From Curvibacter sp. AEP1-3 (GTDB lineage Bacteria; Pseudomonadota; Gammaproteobacteria; Burkholderiales; Burkholderiaceae_C): a stretch of DNA of 64,000 nucleotides. Every line of letters begins with the position of its first letter. Position 1 is the first letter of the stretch. This document shows positions 9,729 through 19,010 of this stretch, one piece after another. Location of the stretch: NCBI RefSeq assembly GCF_002163715.1, contig NZ_CP015698.1, forward strand, positions 2,281,001 to 2,345,000, given 5' to 3'. The notes below the pieces were generated by a model, which was not told where the DNA came from, did not search any database, and saw only the letters and a program-made list of their open reading frames with translations. The translations under genes were made by a program, and so were the position numbers.

Positions 9729-10034
9729 ATGAAGCAACTGATCTCTCTCATGGCTTTGGGTCTGGCTCTGGCAGTGGGCGGCGCGCACGCTGCAGATGAC
9801 AAGGCACCCACCGCACAGCAGAGCAAAATGAAGACTTGCAATGCGGATGCCAAAGACAAAAAGGGCGATGAGCGCAAAGCCTTCATGAAGGAGTGCCTGA
9901 GCGCCAAGCCCGCAGCAGCCGAAGACGGCAAGACTGCGCAGCAAAACAAAATGAAGACCTGCAACGCCGACGCCAAAGACAAAAAAGGCGACGAGCGCAA
10001 AGCTTTCATGAAAGAGTGCCTGAGCGCCAAGTAA
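9729..10034 (+). CDS. PsiF-repeat secreted protein with two tandem repeats
   Basis: 101 residues from ATG 9729. Signal peptide MKQLISLMALGLALAVGGA followed by two near-identical PsiF repeats (residues 28-60 and 69-101), each containing KMKTCNADAKDKKGDERKAF and a closing ECLSAK, so two Cys per repeat. psiF of E. coli is phosphate-starvation inducible; the molecular function is unknown. The frame extends 23 codons further upstream, but that part has no signal-peptide sense and is rejected. Monocistronic, with a strong terminator after it. Confidence 0.85.
   Translation: MKQLISLMALGLALAVGGAHAADDKAPTAQQSKMKTCNADAKDKKGDERKAFMKECLSAKPAAAEDGKTAQQNKMKTCNADAKDKKGDERKAFMKECLSAK
9810..10031 (+). repeat. 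Two 99-base in-frame direct repeats in the PsiF gene
   Basis: Copies 9810-9908 and 9933-10031 (33 codons each) are separated by 24 bases. Differences are mostly synonymous third positions, so the duplication is not brand new and protein sequence has been conserved. Confidence 0.85.
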
Positions 10035-10060
10035 TCCAACTTCGCGAACTGCACCCAACG

Positions 10061-10086
10061 ACCCGGCCCCTGGCCGGGTTTTTTGT
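10061..10086 (+). terminator. Rho-independent terminator after the PsiF gene
   Basis: Arms ACCCGGCC and GGCCGGGT with a short loop, followed by a run of T. It lies 26 bases past the stop codon and just before the end of the convergent GGDEF/EAL gene. Confidence 0.85.
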
Positions 10087-10096
10087 TGGCCTGAGC

Positions 10097-11977
10097 CTAA
10101 AGAAAGCTGGTGGCGAACATGTCTGCCGCCAAAGGCCGTGCGAACCAATAGCCCTGCCCGGTGCGGCAACCCATCTCCAATAGCAAGGCGCGGGCATCGT
10201 CGCTCTCCACGCCCTCGGCATGGGGTAGCAACTTGAGACTCTTGCCCATCTGGATGATGGCCGTCACGATGGCTTGCTGCCCAGGCTCCGCCAACATGGC
10301 GCGGACGAAGGACTGATCAATCTTGATTTTGTCGGCAGCAAATCGCTGCAAATAGCCCAGGTTGGAATAGCCCGTTCCGAAGTCATCAACGGCAATGGAC
10401 ACGCCGAGCGCCTTCAGGTGGCGGATGGTGTCGGCGAGCGTAGTCGCATCTCCCATCAGTACCGATTCGGTGATCTCGAGCTCCAGGCAAGCGCCGGGCA
10501 GGTCGGAGTTTGCCAGTGCCGTGCGTACGGCACTCTCCAGGTCCCCCCGGTGCAATTGCACCGGTGAAATGTTCACCGCGACCACCAGAGGCTGACCCAG
10601 TCGCTGCCATTTCGCGGCCTGCCGGCAGGCCTCTTCCAGCACCCAGCGCCCGATATCCACGATCAGGCCGGATCGCTCTGCCGCGGGAATAAACTCCACC
10701 GGCCCCAACAAACCCCGCACCGGGTGCTGCCAGCGTATCAGCGCCTCGGCGCCCAATAAGCGGTGATCCTGCATATCGACCACCGGTTGGTAGTGCAATA
10801 CAAACTCACCTCGCACCAAGGCCGTCTGCAGTTCCGCCACGAGTCGCGGGTTTGCGCTCAAGTCGTCCTGCATCATCACATCAAAGAAACGGAAAGTATT
10901 GCGGCCCGCCTGCTTGGCCTGGTACATAGCCAAGTCCGCATGCCGCAACAAGGTGTCGAAATCGTGCCCGTCCCGGGGGTACACGGCCAATCCGATGGAG
11001 CAGGAGCTCGACAACTCCGAACCCTGCACGCGATATACACCCCCGAGGTGTTCCAGCACCTCGTTCGCCGCCTTGCTGGCGGCCTGAATATCCGGCACGT
11101 CGAGCAAGCCGACCAGAAACTCGTCGCCACTCTGTCGCATCACCACGTCCGTTTCTCGCACTGCAGACCGCAAGCGCGAGGCAATCTGTTGCAGAAACTC
11201 GTCGCCTGCTGCGTGGCCCACCGAATCATTGATGAACTTGAAGTTATCCAGATCCACGAACATCAGAGCCAGATGGCTACCGGTGGTTCGCGCACGACCG
11301 ATGGCCGCCTCCATTAGTTGACGCCCCAAGCTGCGATTGGGTAATTCGGTCAATGCATCGTGTTGCGAGAGATAGGTCAGATGCGCCTGGGATTGCCGGT
11401 ACTCGTCAATGCGGATGTGCAACTCCCCGAGCAACTTCCGCCAGTCAGACACAGTGATCCACACCGCAAAGGCGCTGGCCACCAACACTACCCACACGTC
11501 ACGCAACAGCTCCAGCTTGGTGCTATTCATGACATCGCTTCTCCAATGCAACACCGAAGTGGCGTACTGCAGAAACGCGCTGAAAAGCAGCATGGCTGCG
11601 AGGTAATAAATGAAATGCCTGCCCCCAAGCAACAGGCCCGCGACAACCAGAATAATGGGATAGGCCAACAGGGCGACGTCTTGGAGACCATTGCTGATCC
11701 ACATCAGGCCGGACACCGTCGCCCAGATGATCCACAGGATGATCACAAATCCGCGGTCGCTCTCGTACTCCGCTTGAGCGTGCAGGCTGTAGGCGGTCGC
11801 AGCGGTTCCTGTGAGCAGGAGGCCCGCCACCCACCAGTTTTGCTGCAGGAGATAACTGACTCCGATCAACCCGAAAGCCCCCATGACCGACCAGGCCAGC
11901 TGGCGCATACGGCGCGCCCGGAAAGGCAGCCGCGCACCCCGTACAGCGGAGTCTTGCGGCGGTACGGGGGTGTTCAT
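10097..11977 (-). CDS. Membrane-bound GGDEF/EAL protein, probably a c-di-GMP phosphodiesterase
   Basis: 626 residues. Several membrane segments in the first 180 residues, no recognisable periplasmic sensor, then GGDEF (about 205-365) and EAL (about 380-620). The GGDEF signature reads SGDEF (RQSGDEFLVGL), so cyclase activity is doubtful and the domain may act as a GTP-binding regulator. The EAL domain has EALIRW, DDFGTGYSN and IKIDQSF, consistent with active hydrolysis of c-di-GMP. It starts 21 bases after ubiA on the same strand. Role in motility/biofilm switching is inference. Confidence 0.88.
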   Translation of the reverse strand: MNTPVPPQDSAVRGARLPFRARRMRQLAWSVMGAFGLIGVSYLLQQNWWVAGLLLTGTAATAYSLHAQAEYESDRGFVIILWIIWATVSGLMWISNGLQDVALLAYPIILVVAGLLLGGRHFIYYLAAMLLFSAFLQYATSVLHWRSDVMNSTKLELLRDVWVVLVASAFAVWITVSDWRKLLGELHIRIDEYRQSQAHLTYLSQHDALTELPNRSLGRQLMEAAIGRARTTGSHLALMFVDLDNFKFINDSVGHAAGDEFLQQIASRLRSAVRETDVVMRQSGDEFLVGLLDVPDIQAASKAANEVLEHLGGVYRVQGSELSSSCSIGLAVYPRDGHDFDTLLRHADLAMYQAKQAGRNTFRFFDVMMQDDLSANPRLVAELQTALVRGEFVLHYQPVVDMQDHRLLGAEALIRWQHPVRGLLGPVEFIPAAERSGLIVDIGRWVLEEACRQAAKWQRLGQPLVVAVNISPVQLHRGDLESAVRTALANSDLPGACLELEITESVLMGDATTLADTIRHLKALGVSIAVDDFGTGYSNLGYLQRFAADKIKIDQSFVRAMLAEPGQQAIVTAIIQMGKSLKLLPHAEGVESDDARALLLEMGCRTGQGYWFARPLAADMFATSFL

Positions 11978-11998
11978 GGGGTGGGTTAAAAAGAAAGA

Positions 11999-12859
11999 CT
12001 AGGCCAATGTGCTGGAAATGACGATTCCTGCAAAGACGGCAAACCCCACCCAGTGGTTGAGGCGGAAGGCCTTGAAGCAACCCTCGCGCGAGCGGTCTTT
12101 GATCAGGGTGCCGTGCCACACCACCTGGACGATGGCGGCTGCCACGCCCAGCCACCAGCCCCAAGCCTCCCGCAAGTCGGGCAAAACCAGCCAAGTCCAA
12201 ACCAGCAGATACACCCCGTAAAAGGCCAACACGGCCGCGACATCCCAGCGCCCCAAAGTGATGGCAGATGTCTTGATGCCGATGCGCAAATCATCATCAC
12301 GATCGACCATCGCGTATTCGGTGTCATAGGCCAGCACCCAAAAAAGGTTACCGACCAGCAAAGCCCAGGCCTGCCAAGGCACATCTGCCCGCACTGCCGC
12401 ATAGGCCATGGGAATGCCGAAGCTGAAAGCCACCCCCAGCACTGCTTGCGGCATGGACACGTGGCGCTTGGCATACGGATAGACCAGTGCTACCGCCAGC
12501 GCTGCAAAGGACCACGCGATCGTCACGGTATTGGTGGTGAGCACCAGACCAAACGCCACCAGCGCCAGCACCGCTCCCACAGCCAAGGCCTCGCGGCTGG
12601 AAATCCGGCCACTGGTGACGGGGCGCTGTGCCGTGCGCTTGACGTGCTTGTCGAACTCGCGGTCTGCCACGTCATTCACACAACAGCCCGCACTGCGCAT
12701 GAGGATGGTGCCCAAGGTGAACACGATGATGAGGTGCCAACCGGGAAAGCCACCAGCTGCCAGCCAGAGAGCCGACAGCGTGGGCCAGAGCAACAGCAAC
12801 CAACCGGCAGGCCGGTTCCAGCGGATCAGGTCAAGGTAGAGGCGGAGTTTGTCTTGCAC
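11999..12859 (-). CDS. ubiA: 4-hydroxybenzoate octaprenyltransferase UbiA
   Basis: Integral membrane prenyltransferase joining the polyprenyl tail to 4-hydroxybenzoate in ubiquinone synthesis. 286 residues beginning with GTG at 12859. Both Asp-rich motifs are present: NDVADREFD (about residue 70) and [12 protein letters not shown] (about 185). Seven to nine membrane segments. The position after oxyR is common in Comamonadaceae. Repeat copy B lies in the 69-base gap upstream of it. Confidence 0.95.
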   Translation of the reverse strand: MQDKLRLYLDLIRWNRPAGWLLLLWPTLSALWLAAGGFPGWHLIIVFTLGTILMRSAGCCVNDVADREFDKHVKRTAQRPVTSGRISSREALAVGAVLALVAFGLVLTTNTVTIAWSFAALAVALVYPYAKRHVSMPQAVLGVAFSFGIPMAYAAVRADVPWQAWALLVGNLFWVLAYDTEYAMVDRDDDLRIGIKTSAITLGRWDVAAVLAFYGVYLLVWTWLVLPDLREAWGWWLGVAAAIVQVVWHGTLIKDRSREGCFKAFRLNHWVGFAVFAGIVISSTLA

Positions 12860-12865
12860 AAAATT

Positions 12866-12906
12866 ACTATTAATTTCATAGCTGCTTGCGCGTATTCCAC
12901 GAGCGC
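12866..12906 (+). repeat. 41-base dispersed structured repeat, copy B
   Basis: 17-base arm pair (ACTAT ... ATAGC), linker TGCTT, GCGC, 11 bases, GCGC, then CAG. It lies between the ubiA start and the oxyR stop, 22 bases past the oxyR stop codon. Confidence 0.85.
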
Positions 12907-12928
12907 CAGCAGCACTTTTTATTCAAAA

Positions 12929-13900
12929 TCAGGAGAGTCGACTCACACCCGGCAATTCACAGCTGTAGATGGCATTGCGCAACGCGGCAATCGCCTCATA
13001 GCGGGTAAAGCTGCGGCGCCAAGCCAGCACTACGCGGCGGGTGGGAGGCGGCAGGCTGCTGCCATCGGAGCGCGTGTCCAACACCGGCAGGTACTTCACA
13101 AAGCTTTCTTCGCCCCCCCGCTTTTTGGGCTCCAGGACCTCCTTGGGCACGCTCAGGCGCGGAACCAAAGTAATGCCCATGCCAGCCGCCACCATGTGCT
13201 TGATGGTCTCCAGCGAGGAGCCTTCGAAGCTCTTGCGAATGCCTTCGGCATCGCTGGAGAAGCGGGCGAACTCGGGGCAGACTTCGAGCACGTGGTCACG
13301 GAAGCAATGGCCGTTGCCCAGCAGCAGCATGGTCTCGCTCTTGAGTTGCTCGGCGGTCACCGAGGCCTGCTGAGCCAATGCATGGCTGGAGGGCACCGCG
13401 GCAAAAAAGGGCTCGTCATACAGTGGAGCCAGGGCCAGACCCGTGTCGGGAAAAGGCTCGGCCAGAATGGCGCAATCGATCTCGCCGGTGCGCAGCATCT
13501 CCAGCAGCTTGACGGTGAAGTTCTCCTGCAGCACCAGCGGCATCTGCGGGCTTTTGGTGATCACCTGGCGCACCAGGGCCGGCAGCAAATAGGGGGCAAT
13601 GGTGTAGATCACGCCCAGCTTCAAAGGCCCGGCCAGCGGGTCTTTGCCACGCTTGGCGATGTCCTTGATATTGGCCGCCTGCTCGAGCACGCTCTGGGCT
13701 TGACGCACGATTTCCTCGCCCAGGGGAGTCACGGTCACTTCGTTCGCGCTGCGCTCGAAGAGCTTTACATCCAACTCTTCTTCGAGTTTTTTAACCGCCA
13801 CCGACAGCGTAGGTTGCGAGACAAAACAGGCGTCCGCCGCCTTGCCGAAATGGCGCTCGCGGGCGACGGCGACGATGTACTTGAGTTCTGTGAGCGTCAT
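12929..13900 (-). CDS. oxyR: Hydrogen peroxide-sensing LysR regulator OxyR
   Basis: LysR-type regulator of the peroxide stress regulon. 323 residues, N-terminal winged helix-turn-helix (about 1-60) and effector domain. The redox cysteines fall exactly at Cys199 and Cys208 in GNGHCFRDHVLEVC, matching the E. coli numbering, so peroxide sensing by disulfide formation is well supported. Followed on the same strand by ubiA. The divergent-regulated target often found next to oxyR is not seen here. Confidence 0.95.
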   Translation of the reverse strand: MTLTELKYIVAVARERHFGKAADACFVSQPTLSVAVKKLEEELDVKLFERSANEVTVTPLGEEIVRQAQSVLEQAANIKDIAKRGKDPLAGPLKLGVIYTIAPYLLPALVRQVITKSPQMPLVLQENFTVKLLEMLRTGEIDCAILAEPFPDTGLALAPLYDEPFFAAVPSSHALAQQASVTAEQLKSETMLLLGNGHCFRDHVLEVCPEFARFSSDAEGIRKSFEGSSLETIKHMVAAGMGITLVPRLSVPKEVLEPKKRGGEESFVKYLPVLDTRSDGSSLPPPTRRVVLAWRRSFTRYEAIAALRNAIYSCELPGVSRLS

Positions 13901-13949
13901 AACAGCATTCCCTCCGGGTCAACCATGATGCCACGGTCGATAGTCTGAA

Positions 13950-14840
13950 TCAATGAGCGTGTCCTTTGGGTTCGATGATGACCAGGGCGATACCGCACAC
14001 CAGCAAACCCGCCCCGCCCCAGAAAGCGGCATCCGGCGCTTCGCTAAAGAACACCGCACCCAGCGCCGGGCTGAAGAGCAAGAGAGAGAAGCTGCCCGCC
14101 TCTACCGCCGAGGCGTCGCCTGCCCGGTAGGCGAAAAAATAGCCCAGGTAAATGCCCGCTGCAGCGAAGCCCACCAAAGGCAGCAGAGGCCACAAATTGC
14201 TGGCCACCGCAGGCAACTCAAACCCGGTGAACAACCCAAAAGTCAGCCAACAAGCGACCTGGCTCCAGGTGAGGACGGCAATCGGATGCTCGGTGCCGGA
14301 GTACTTTTTGAGCACGATACCCAGCATGGACTCCATCAAGGCACCGAACAAGGCCACCAGAGCCGCGGGACGGAAGGCCTCTGCCCCGGGTTGCAAAATC
14401 ACCAGCACCCCGCCAAAACCAACCGCAACCCCGGTCCACCGCAACCAGTGCGGCTTCTCACCCAGAAAGAACACTCCCAAGGGCAACATGAACAGCGAGC
14501 CCGTCATCAAAAACGCGCTGGCTTCCGCAAGCGGCAGATGCGACACCGCATACGCCGCGCACCAGGCCGAGGTCACGATGAAACAGGCCCGCAGCATGTG
14601 AAGCCAGGGCTGACGGGTGCGCACCACCCGCCCACGGGTAGCGATCCACACCGGCACCAGCATGGCCAGCACCACCGTGGCTTGCAAAAACAACACCTGT
14701 TTGGGCAGGATGCCCTGCCCCATCAACTGCTTGTTGCAGGCGTCCAGGACCGACCAGCAGAACATGGCCAGAACCACCAGCATCACGCCGCGGGTGTTGC
14801 CGGACAGCGCGTTCCAGCGCATAAGAAAACGAGAAACCAT
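13950..14840 (-). CDS. EamA/DMT-family drug-metabolite transporter
   Basis: 296 residues from ATG 14840, about ten membrane helices in two EamA repeats (about 15-145 and 155-290). ATG 14822 is an alternative start. Members export amino acids, drugs or metabolites; this substrate is unknown. An upstream extension of the frame would overlap the neighbouring gene and is rejected. Same strand as oxyR, 49 bases before it. Confidence 0.85.
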   Translation of the reverse strand: MVSRFLMRWNALSGNTRGVMLVVLAMFCWSVLDACNKQLMGQGILPKQVLFLQATVVLAMLVPVWIATRGRVVRTRQPWLHMLRACFIVTSAWCAAYAVSHLPLAEASAFLMTGSLFMLPLGVFFLGEKPHWLRWTGVAVGFGGVLVILQPGAEAFRPAALVALFGALMESMLGIVLKKYSGTEHPIAVLTWSQVACWLTFGLFTGFELPAVASNLWPLLPLVGFAAAGIYLGYFFAYRAGDASAVEAGSFSLLLFSPALGAVFFSEAPDAAFWGGAGLLVCGIALVIIEPKGHAH

Positions 14841-14907
14841 AAATGAGGGAAACCTGTGCGGACGCCGCTGGAAAAGCGCTCCACTATAGCGAGGCGGAAT
14901 GACGCGC

Positions 14908-15861
14908 TCAGGTTGTGATGGCGTTGGGCCTTTTGAAACTGTCGCGCAGCATTTCCAGACGCTCTTTCCATGCGCGCCGAACATCCGGCGGCATGTTCTT
15001 GAGCACGCGGAAGGAGTGTGGGTCCGGATTGCCTTCCGCATCCAGGACATTGATTTCCAGCTCACCACCCAGCGAGGTGATGGTGGCGCCCTTCAAAGTG
15101 GTGTGGGCCGTTTGCTTGCCCGAATGCAGGGTGATGCGCCCGGTGGCATCCAGATCAATGAACCATTCAATGCCGCCCTTGCCGTCCAACCCGGTCTCCG
15201 TGTTGGTACCCGTAAAGCCTGCCACCCTGCGCCACTGAGCGATCTGTTCCTCAGGTGGAATGGCTACGGCCTTGCCTTTGGCCTTGGCAGCGGCGCGCAT
15301 GGCTGCCACCTCTTCGGCCTCACGTTTGGCGGCTTCTTCGGCTTCCAAACGCGCCTTGCGTTGGTGCTCCAGCCGCTCCACCCAGACTTGGATTTGTTTG
15401 GCAAAGCCGATGAACTGATCTGCCACTTTGGTGGGCACATGGTCCAGACGCAATACCGCGTCCTCTTCGGTGGCCTGAAAGGCCATGCTGTGCCAACCGG
15501 TGGGCAAAGTCGGGTCCTGCCCGGGTTTGGGGTTGTTGATGGTGCGCACCATGCGGGACAGCTCAATGCGCAAACCCAAGGCGTCGAAGGTCACGTCCAG
15601 CGCTCCGGACTTTTCCATGGCCACCTGCTTGGCGTTGGCTTTCTGGCTGTAATGGGCCTTGCGGGCCTTGACGCGCACCTTGCCGGCGCCCTTGAGCATG
15701 TCGACGCTGAATCCATGTGCTTCAAATCGCTGACCACCGGGGATTTTGGCAACCGTAGTGCGTAGCCAGAATGCCTGCAACTCCGCATACAGGTATGCGG
15801 ATACCGACAGCACAAAAATTGCGCCCAGGCTCCACCAGATCCAATCCATTTGTCCACTCAT
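14908..15861 (-). CDS. Hypothetical membrane-anchored protein with coiled coil
   Basis: 317 residues. One N-terminal membrane segment (about 6-25), an alpha/beta region to about 160, an Ala/Glu/Arg/Lys-rich coiled coil (about 160-205) and a C-terminal beta-rich region. I do not recognise a family. Strongly biased like its neighbours, intact, so expressed rather than decayed. Lies between an EamA transporter and a periplasmic binding protein on the same strand. Probably an inner-membrane protein with a large soluble domain; no function assigned. Confidence 0.7.
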   Translation of the reverse strand: MSGQMDWIWWSLGAIFVLSVSAYLYAELQAFWLRTTVAKIPGGQRFEAHGFSVDMLKGAGKVRVKARKAHYSQKANAKQVAMEKSGALDVTFDALGLRIELSRMVRTINNPKPGQDPTLPTGWHSMAFQATEEDAVLRLDHVPTKVADQFIGFAKQIQVWVERLEHQRKARLEAEEAAKREAEEVAAMRAAAKAKGKAVAIPPEEQIAQWRRVAGFTGTNTETGLDGKGGIEWFIDLDATGRITLHSGKQTAHTTLKGATITSLGGELEINVLDAEGNPDPHSFRVLKNMPPDVRRAWKERLEMLRDSFKRPNAITT

Positions 15862-15889
15862 CCGGCGATGTTAATCGGACTGCGACGGC

Positions 15890-16699
15890 TCAACGGCAGG
15901 ACACGGTTTCCGCGGATGTCACACAGGGCACAAACCGCTCCCGGATGCGCTTGTAACTGCCGTCGTTCATCATGGCCTGCAGCGCACGGTCCAGCGCCGC
16001 CACGAAATCCGGCGTGTTGCTCAGGCGGCTCAAAGCGAGCAGCCCGGGGTCATCCGAAGTCACCACGCGCGTTCGGACCACGGCGTTGCTCAGCCCCAAG
16101 CTCTGCAACTCCACCCAGGCACTGACCTCGTCAGAAATCAGTCCGTCCAGACGCCCCATTTGCAGCAGGCCCCAGGCACTGCGGCGGGAGGTCAATGGCT
16201 GCGTGCGGGCCATGAACTCCGGGTTCTTGATGAGTTCGTCATATTCGGCGCCATACGCCACGCCAAGCTGGATGCCCAGCTTGAAGTCCGTACCCACCAT
16301 GTCCGCCAGGCGGGTGAAGGCAAAGCGCTGACCCGCCGCCTTGCTCATGAACAGCACATTCGGCGAGCGATTGACCGGTCTGGAGAAATACGCAAACTTC
16401 TCGCGCTCCGGGGTTTTGCGGGCGCCGGGCAAGATGTCCAACTTGCCGACCTCCAGCTCCACCAAGCCGCGTGCCCAAGGCATTTCCTGCCACTGTGCTG
16501 AACAATCCATGCGGCGCAAGGCCTCACGCACCAGCTCCACATAGAGTCCGGTCGGCTGCCCGTCGGCACCCCGGAACGAATAGGCGCCGTCGTCATACCA
16601 ACGCACGGACTTGCTGCACGCTGCCGCCATGGCGCCCGAATGCAACGCCCAGCAAATCAGCAGCACCCATGCAGGGCGCCATGTAGTCCAGTAGCTCAT
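15890..16699 (-). CDS. Periplasmic solute-binding protein, family 3
   Basis: 269 residues from ATG 16699, preceded by GGGAGG. Signal peptide (WVLLICWALHSGAMAA). Fold of amino-acid-binding family 3 proteins: an early YSFRGADGQPTGLYVELVREAL segment split over the first lobe, and a C-terminal DGSYKRIRERF. No permease or ATPase genes are adjacent, so it may act alone as a sensor or with a distant transporter. Ligand unknown. Confidence 0.78.
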   Translation of the reverse strand: MSYWTTWRPAWVLLICWALHSGAMAAACSKSVRWYDDGAYSFRGADGQPTGLYVELVREALRRMDCSAQWQEMPWARGLVELEVGKLDILPGARKTPEREKFAYFSRPVNRSPNVLFMSKAAGQRFAFTRLADMVGTDFKLGIQLGVAYGAEYDELIKNPEFMARTQPLTSRRSAWGLLQMGRLDGLISDEVSAWVELQSLGLSNAVVRTRVVTSDDPGLLALSRLSNTPDFVAALDRALQAMMNDGSYKRIRERFVPCVTSAETVSCR

Positions 16700-16782
16700 G
16701 CCTCCCGCCTTCACTTCATGGCTAAGCCCGCATGGTTCCATGGCAGGGCGCACCCTGTCAATACGCTGTTCTGCGCATATAT

Positions 16783-16823
16783 GCTACAAATTTCATAGCC
16801 ACTCGCGCACGCACACCATGCGC
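16783..16823 (+). repeat. 41-base dispersed structured repeat, copy C
   Basis: GCTAC ... ATAGC arm pair, linker CACTC, GCGC, 11 bases, GCGC, then CAA. The core ends 16 bases from the recG stop codon. Confidence 0.85.
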
Positions 16824-16839
16824 CAAGGCCAGATTTCAT

Positions 16840-18942
16840 TCAGGCCTTGAGAAATTCTGCTTTCCCCCCCAACCAGCGGGCCACATGCTTGGCCGCCAAG
16901 TGCGGGTAGGTATCGAGCAGCATGGGCGCTTCGGCTTTGGCCCAGTCCAGCAGCTCGGTGTCGGTGGCCAGGTCCGCAAAGCGCAGCATGGCCTCGCCGC
17001 TCTGCCGTGCGCCCAAAAATTCACCGGGACCACGGATCTCCAAGTCACGCCGGGCAATCTCAAACCCGTCATTGGTCTCGGCCATGGCCTTCAGCCGCTC
17101 CCGAGCCGCTTCGCCCAATCGTGGGGCGTCGCCGGTGGAATACAGCAGCACGCAAGCCGATGCCGCAGCGCCCCGCCCTACCCGCCCGCGCAACTGGTGC
17201 AGCTGGCTGAGGCCGAAACGCTCGGCATGTTCAATCACCATCAGCGAGGCATTGGGCACATCCACACCCACTTCAATCACCGTCGTGCTTACCAGCACCG
17301 ACATCAGCCCCGCGGTGAAGGCGCCCATGACGGCCTTTTTGTCATCCACATGCATGCGCGAGTGCAGCAGCCCGATCAGCACCGGCTGACCATCTGAACG
17401 GGTAGCGCCCTGCAAAGCTTCTGCCAAGTCCGCGTGGGTCTGGGTGGCATTGCTCAGGTCCAAAGCTTCACTCTCTTCAATCAGCGGGCAGACCCAATAG
17501 ACCTGCCGGCCTTGGCTGATCTGTGCGCGGATGCGCTCAATCACCTCGTCGCGCCGCGCGTCGTTGACCACTTTGGTGACGATGGGCGTGCGCCCGGGAG
17601 GCAGCTCGTCCAGGGTGGATACATCGAGGTCTGCGTAGTAGCTCATCGCCAATGTTCTTGGAATCGGGGTGGCCGTCATCATGAGTAGATGGGGCTCCAT
17701 ATCCTCGTGGTGCAATTTGTTGCGAAGGGCCAGGCGTTGCGCCACGCCGAAGCGGTGCTGCTCATCGATGATGGCCAGGGCCAGGTTCTTGAACTTCACC
17801 TTGTCCTGGATGATGGCGTGGGTGCCCACCACCAGCTGGGCTTCACCACTCTCGATCAAGGCCAGCATGGCCCGCCGCTCCTTGGCCTTTTGTGTGCCGG
17901 TGAGCCAGGCGGTGGTAATGCCCAAGGGCTCCAGCCAGCCCAGCAGCTTGCGGAAGTGCTGCTCGGCCAAAATTTCGGTGGGCGCCATCAAGGCGCACTG
18001 CCAGCCCGCATCCATGCAGATCGCGGCAGCCAACGCTGCCACCACGGTCTTGCCGGCACCCACATCGCCCTGCAGCAAACGGTGCATGGGGATGCGGCGC
18101 GCCATGTCCTTGGCAATCTCTTCACCCACCCGCTTCTGGGCGTTCGTCAGGCCAAAAGGAAGCGCTGCCAGCAGGCGGGCGTGCAAAGTGCCGCCATCCA
18201 CCGCCTGGAGCTGCGGGGCCTTGAGGCTGGCGCGTTCTCGCCGGCTTTGCAACTGACTAATTTGTTGGGCCAACAGCTCCTCGGCCTTGAGCCGTTGCCA
18301 AGCGGGGTGGCTGTGGTCCATCAAGGTGTCGAGCGACACATCCGGCGTGGGGTGGTGCAAAAACTGTAGCGCGTCGCGCAGTGTCCACAAGGGCTGGTGC
18401 CCGTTTTTATGCTGACGGTGTTGCAACCACTCCAGATCGCCGGGCGCAAAGGTGTCGCTCAAATCGGCGCGCGCCAGGCCGGAGAGTACCGCCTTGCGCA
18501 GGTAGGCCTGGGGCAGGCCTGCCACCGTGGGGTAGACCGGTGTGAGCGCGGTCGGCAGATCCCCCCCGGCGGCTTTGAATGCGGGGTGCAGCATGGTGCG
18601 CCCCAGAAAACCGCCTTTGACTTCACCACGCACCCGCACCTTGTTGCCCACCGCGAGCGCCTTTTGCTGCGAGCCGTAGAAACTGAAGAAACGCAGGGTG
18701 CAGGTGTCGGTGCCGTCATCCACAGTCACGATGAGCTGGCGGCGCGGCCGGTAGCTCACTTCCTGGTGGGTGACCGTGGCTTCAATCTGGACCGGGGTGC
18801 TATCGCGCACGTCGATGAGCTTGACGATACGGGTTTCATCCTCGTAGCGCAGCGGCAAGTGCAAAGCCAGGTCGATGTCCCGGCGCAGGCCCAGCTTTTC
18901 GAGGGCTTTTTGCGACTCGGTTTTGGGCTTGGTGTCAGACAT
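16840..18942 (-). CDS. recG: ATP-dependent DNA helicase RecG
   Basis: Branch-migrating helicase that regresses stalled replication forks and processes Holliday junctions. 700 residues from ATG 18942; a longer frame overlaps the divergent Bug gene and is rejected. N-terminal wedge/OB domain (about 40-170), Walker A GDVGAGKT, DEQH box IDEQHRFG, helicase motif III MTATPIPRT, and C-terminal QLRGRVGRG. Full family length, intact. The gene order recG, oxyR, ubiA is typical of the order, though three other genes lie between recG and oxyR here. Confidence 0.97.
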   Translation of the reverse strand: MSDTKPKTESQKALEKLGLRRDIDLALHLPLRYEDETRIVKLIDVRDSTPVQIEATVTHQEVSYRPRRQLIVTVDDGTDTCTLRFFSFYGSQQKALAVGNKVRVRGEVKGGFLGRTMLHPAFKAAGGDLPTALTPVYPTVAGLPQAYLRKAVLSGLARADLSDTFAPGDLEWLQHRQHKNGHQPLWTLRDALQFLHHPTPDVSLDTLMDHSHPAWQRLKAEELLAQQISQLQSRRERASLKAPQLQAVDGGTLHARLLAALPFGLTNAQKRVGEEIAKDMARRIPMHRLLQGDVGAGKTVVAALAAAICMDAGWQCALMAPTEILAEQHFRKLLGWLEPLGITTAWLTGTQKAKERRAMLALIESGEAQLVVGTHAIIQDKVKFKNLALAIIDEQHRFGVAQRLALRNKLHHEDMEPHLLMMTATPIPRTLAMSYYADLDVSTLDELPPGRTPIVTKVVNDARRDEVIERIRAQISQGRQVYWVCPLIEESEALDLSNATQTHADLAEALQGATRSDGQPVLIGLLHSRMHVDDKKAVMGAFTAGLMSVLVSTTVIEVGVDVPNASLMVIEHAERFGLSQLHQLRGRVGRGAAASACVLLYSTGDAPRLGEAARERLKAMAETNDGFEIARRDLEIRGPGEFLGARQSGEAMLRFADLATDTELLDWAKAEAPMLLDTYPHLAAKHVARWLGGKAEFLKA

Positions 18943-19010
18943 GGGCGCATTGTGCCGCACTACACTGGGGTGTTTGCCTGCACGCGCAGGCCCACCCCTA
19001 AGGAGACCCC

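Noticed and set aside
12053..13948. Long open frame antisense to ubiA and oxyR (631 codons)
   Set aside because: Crosses two well-supported genes and an intergenic repeat; protein is Gln/His/Arg-rich shadow sequence.
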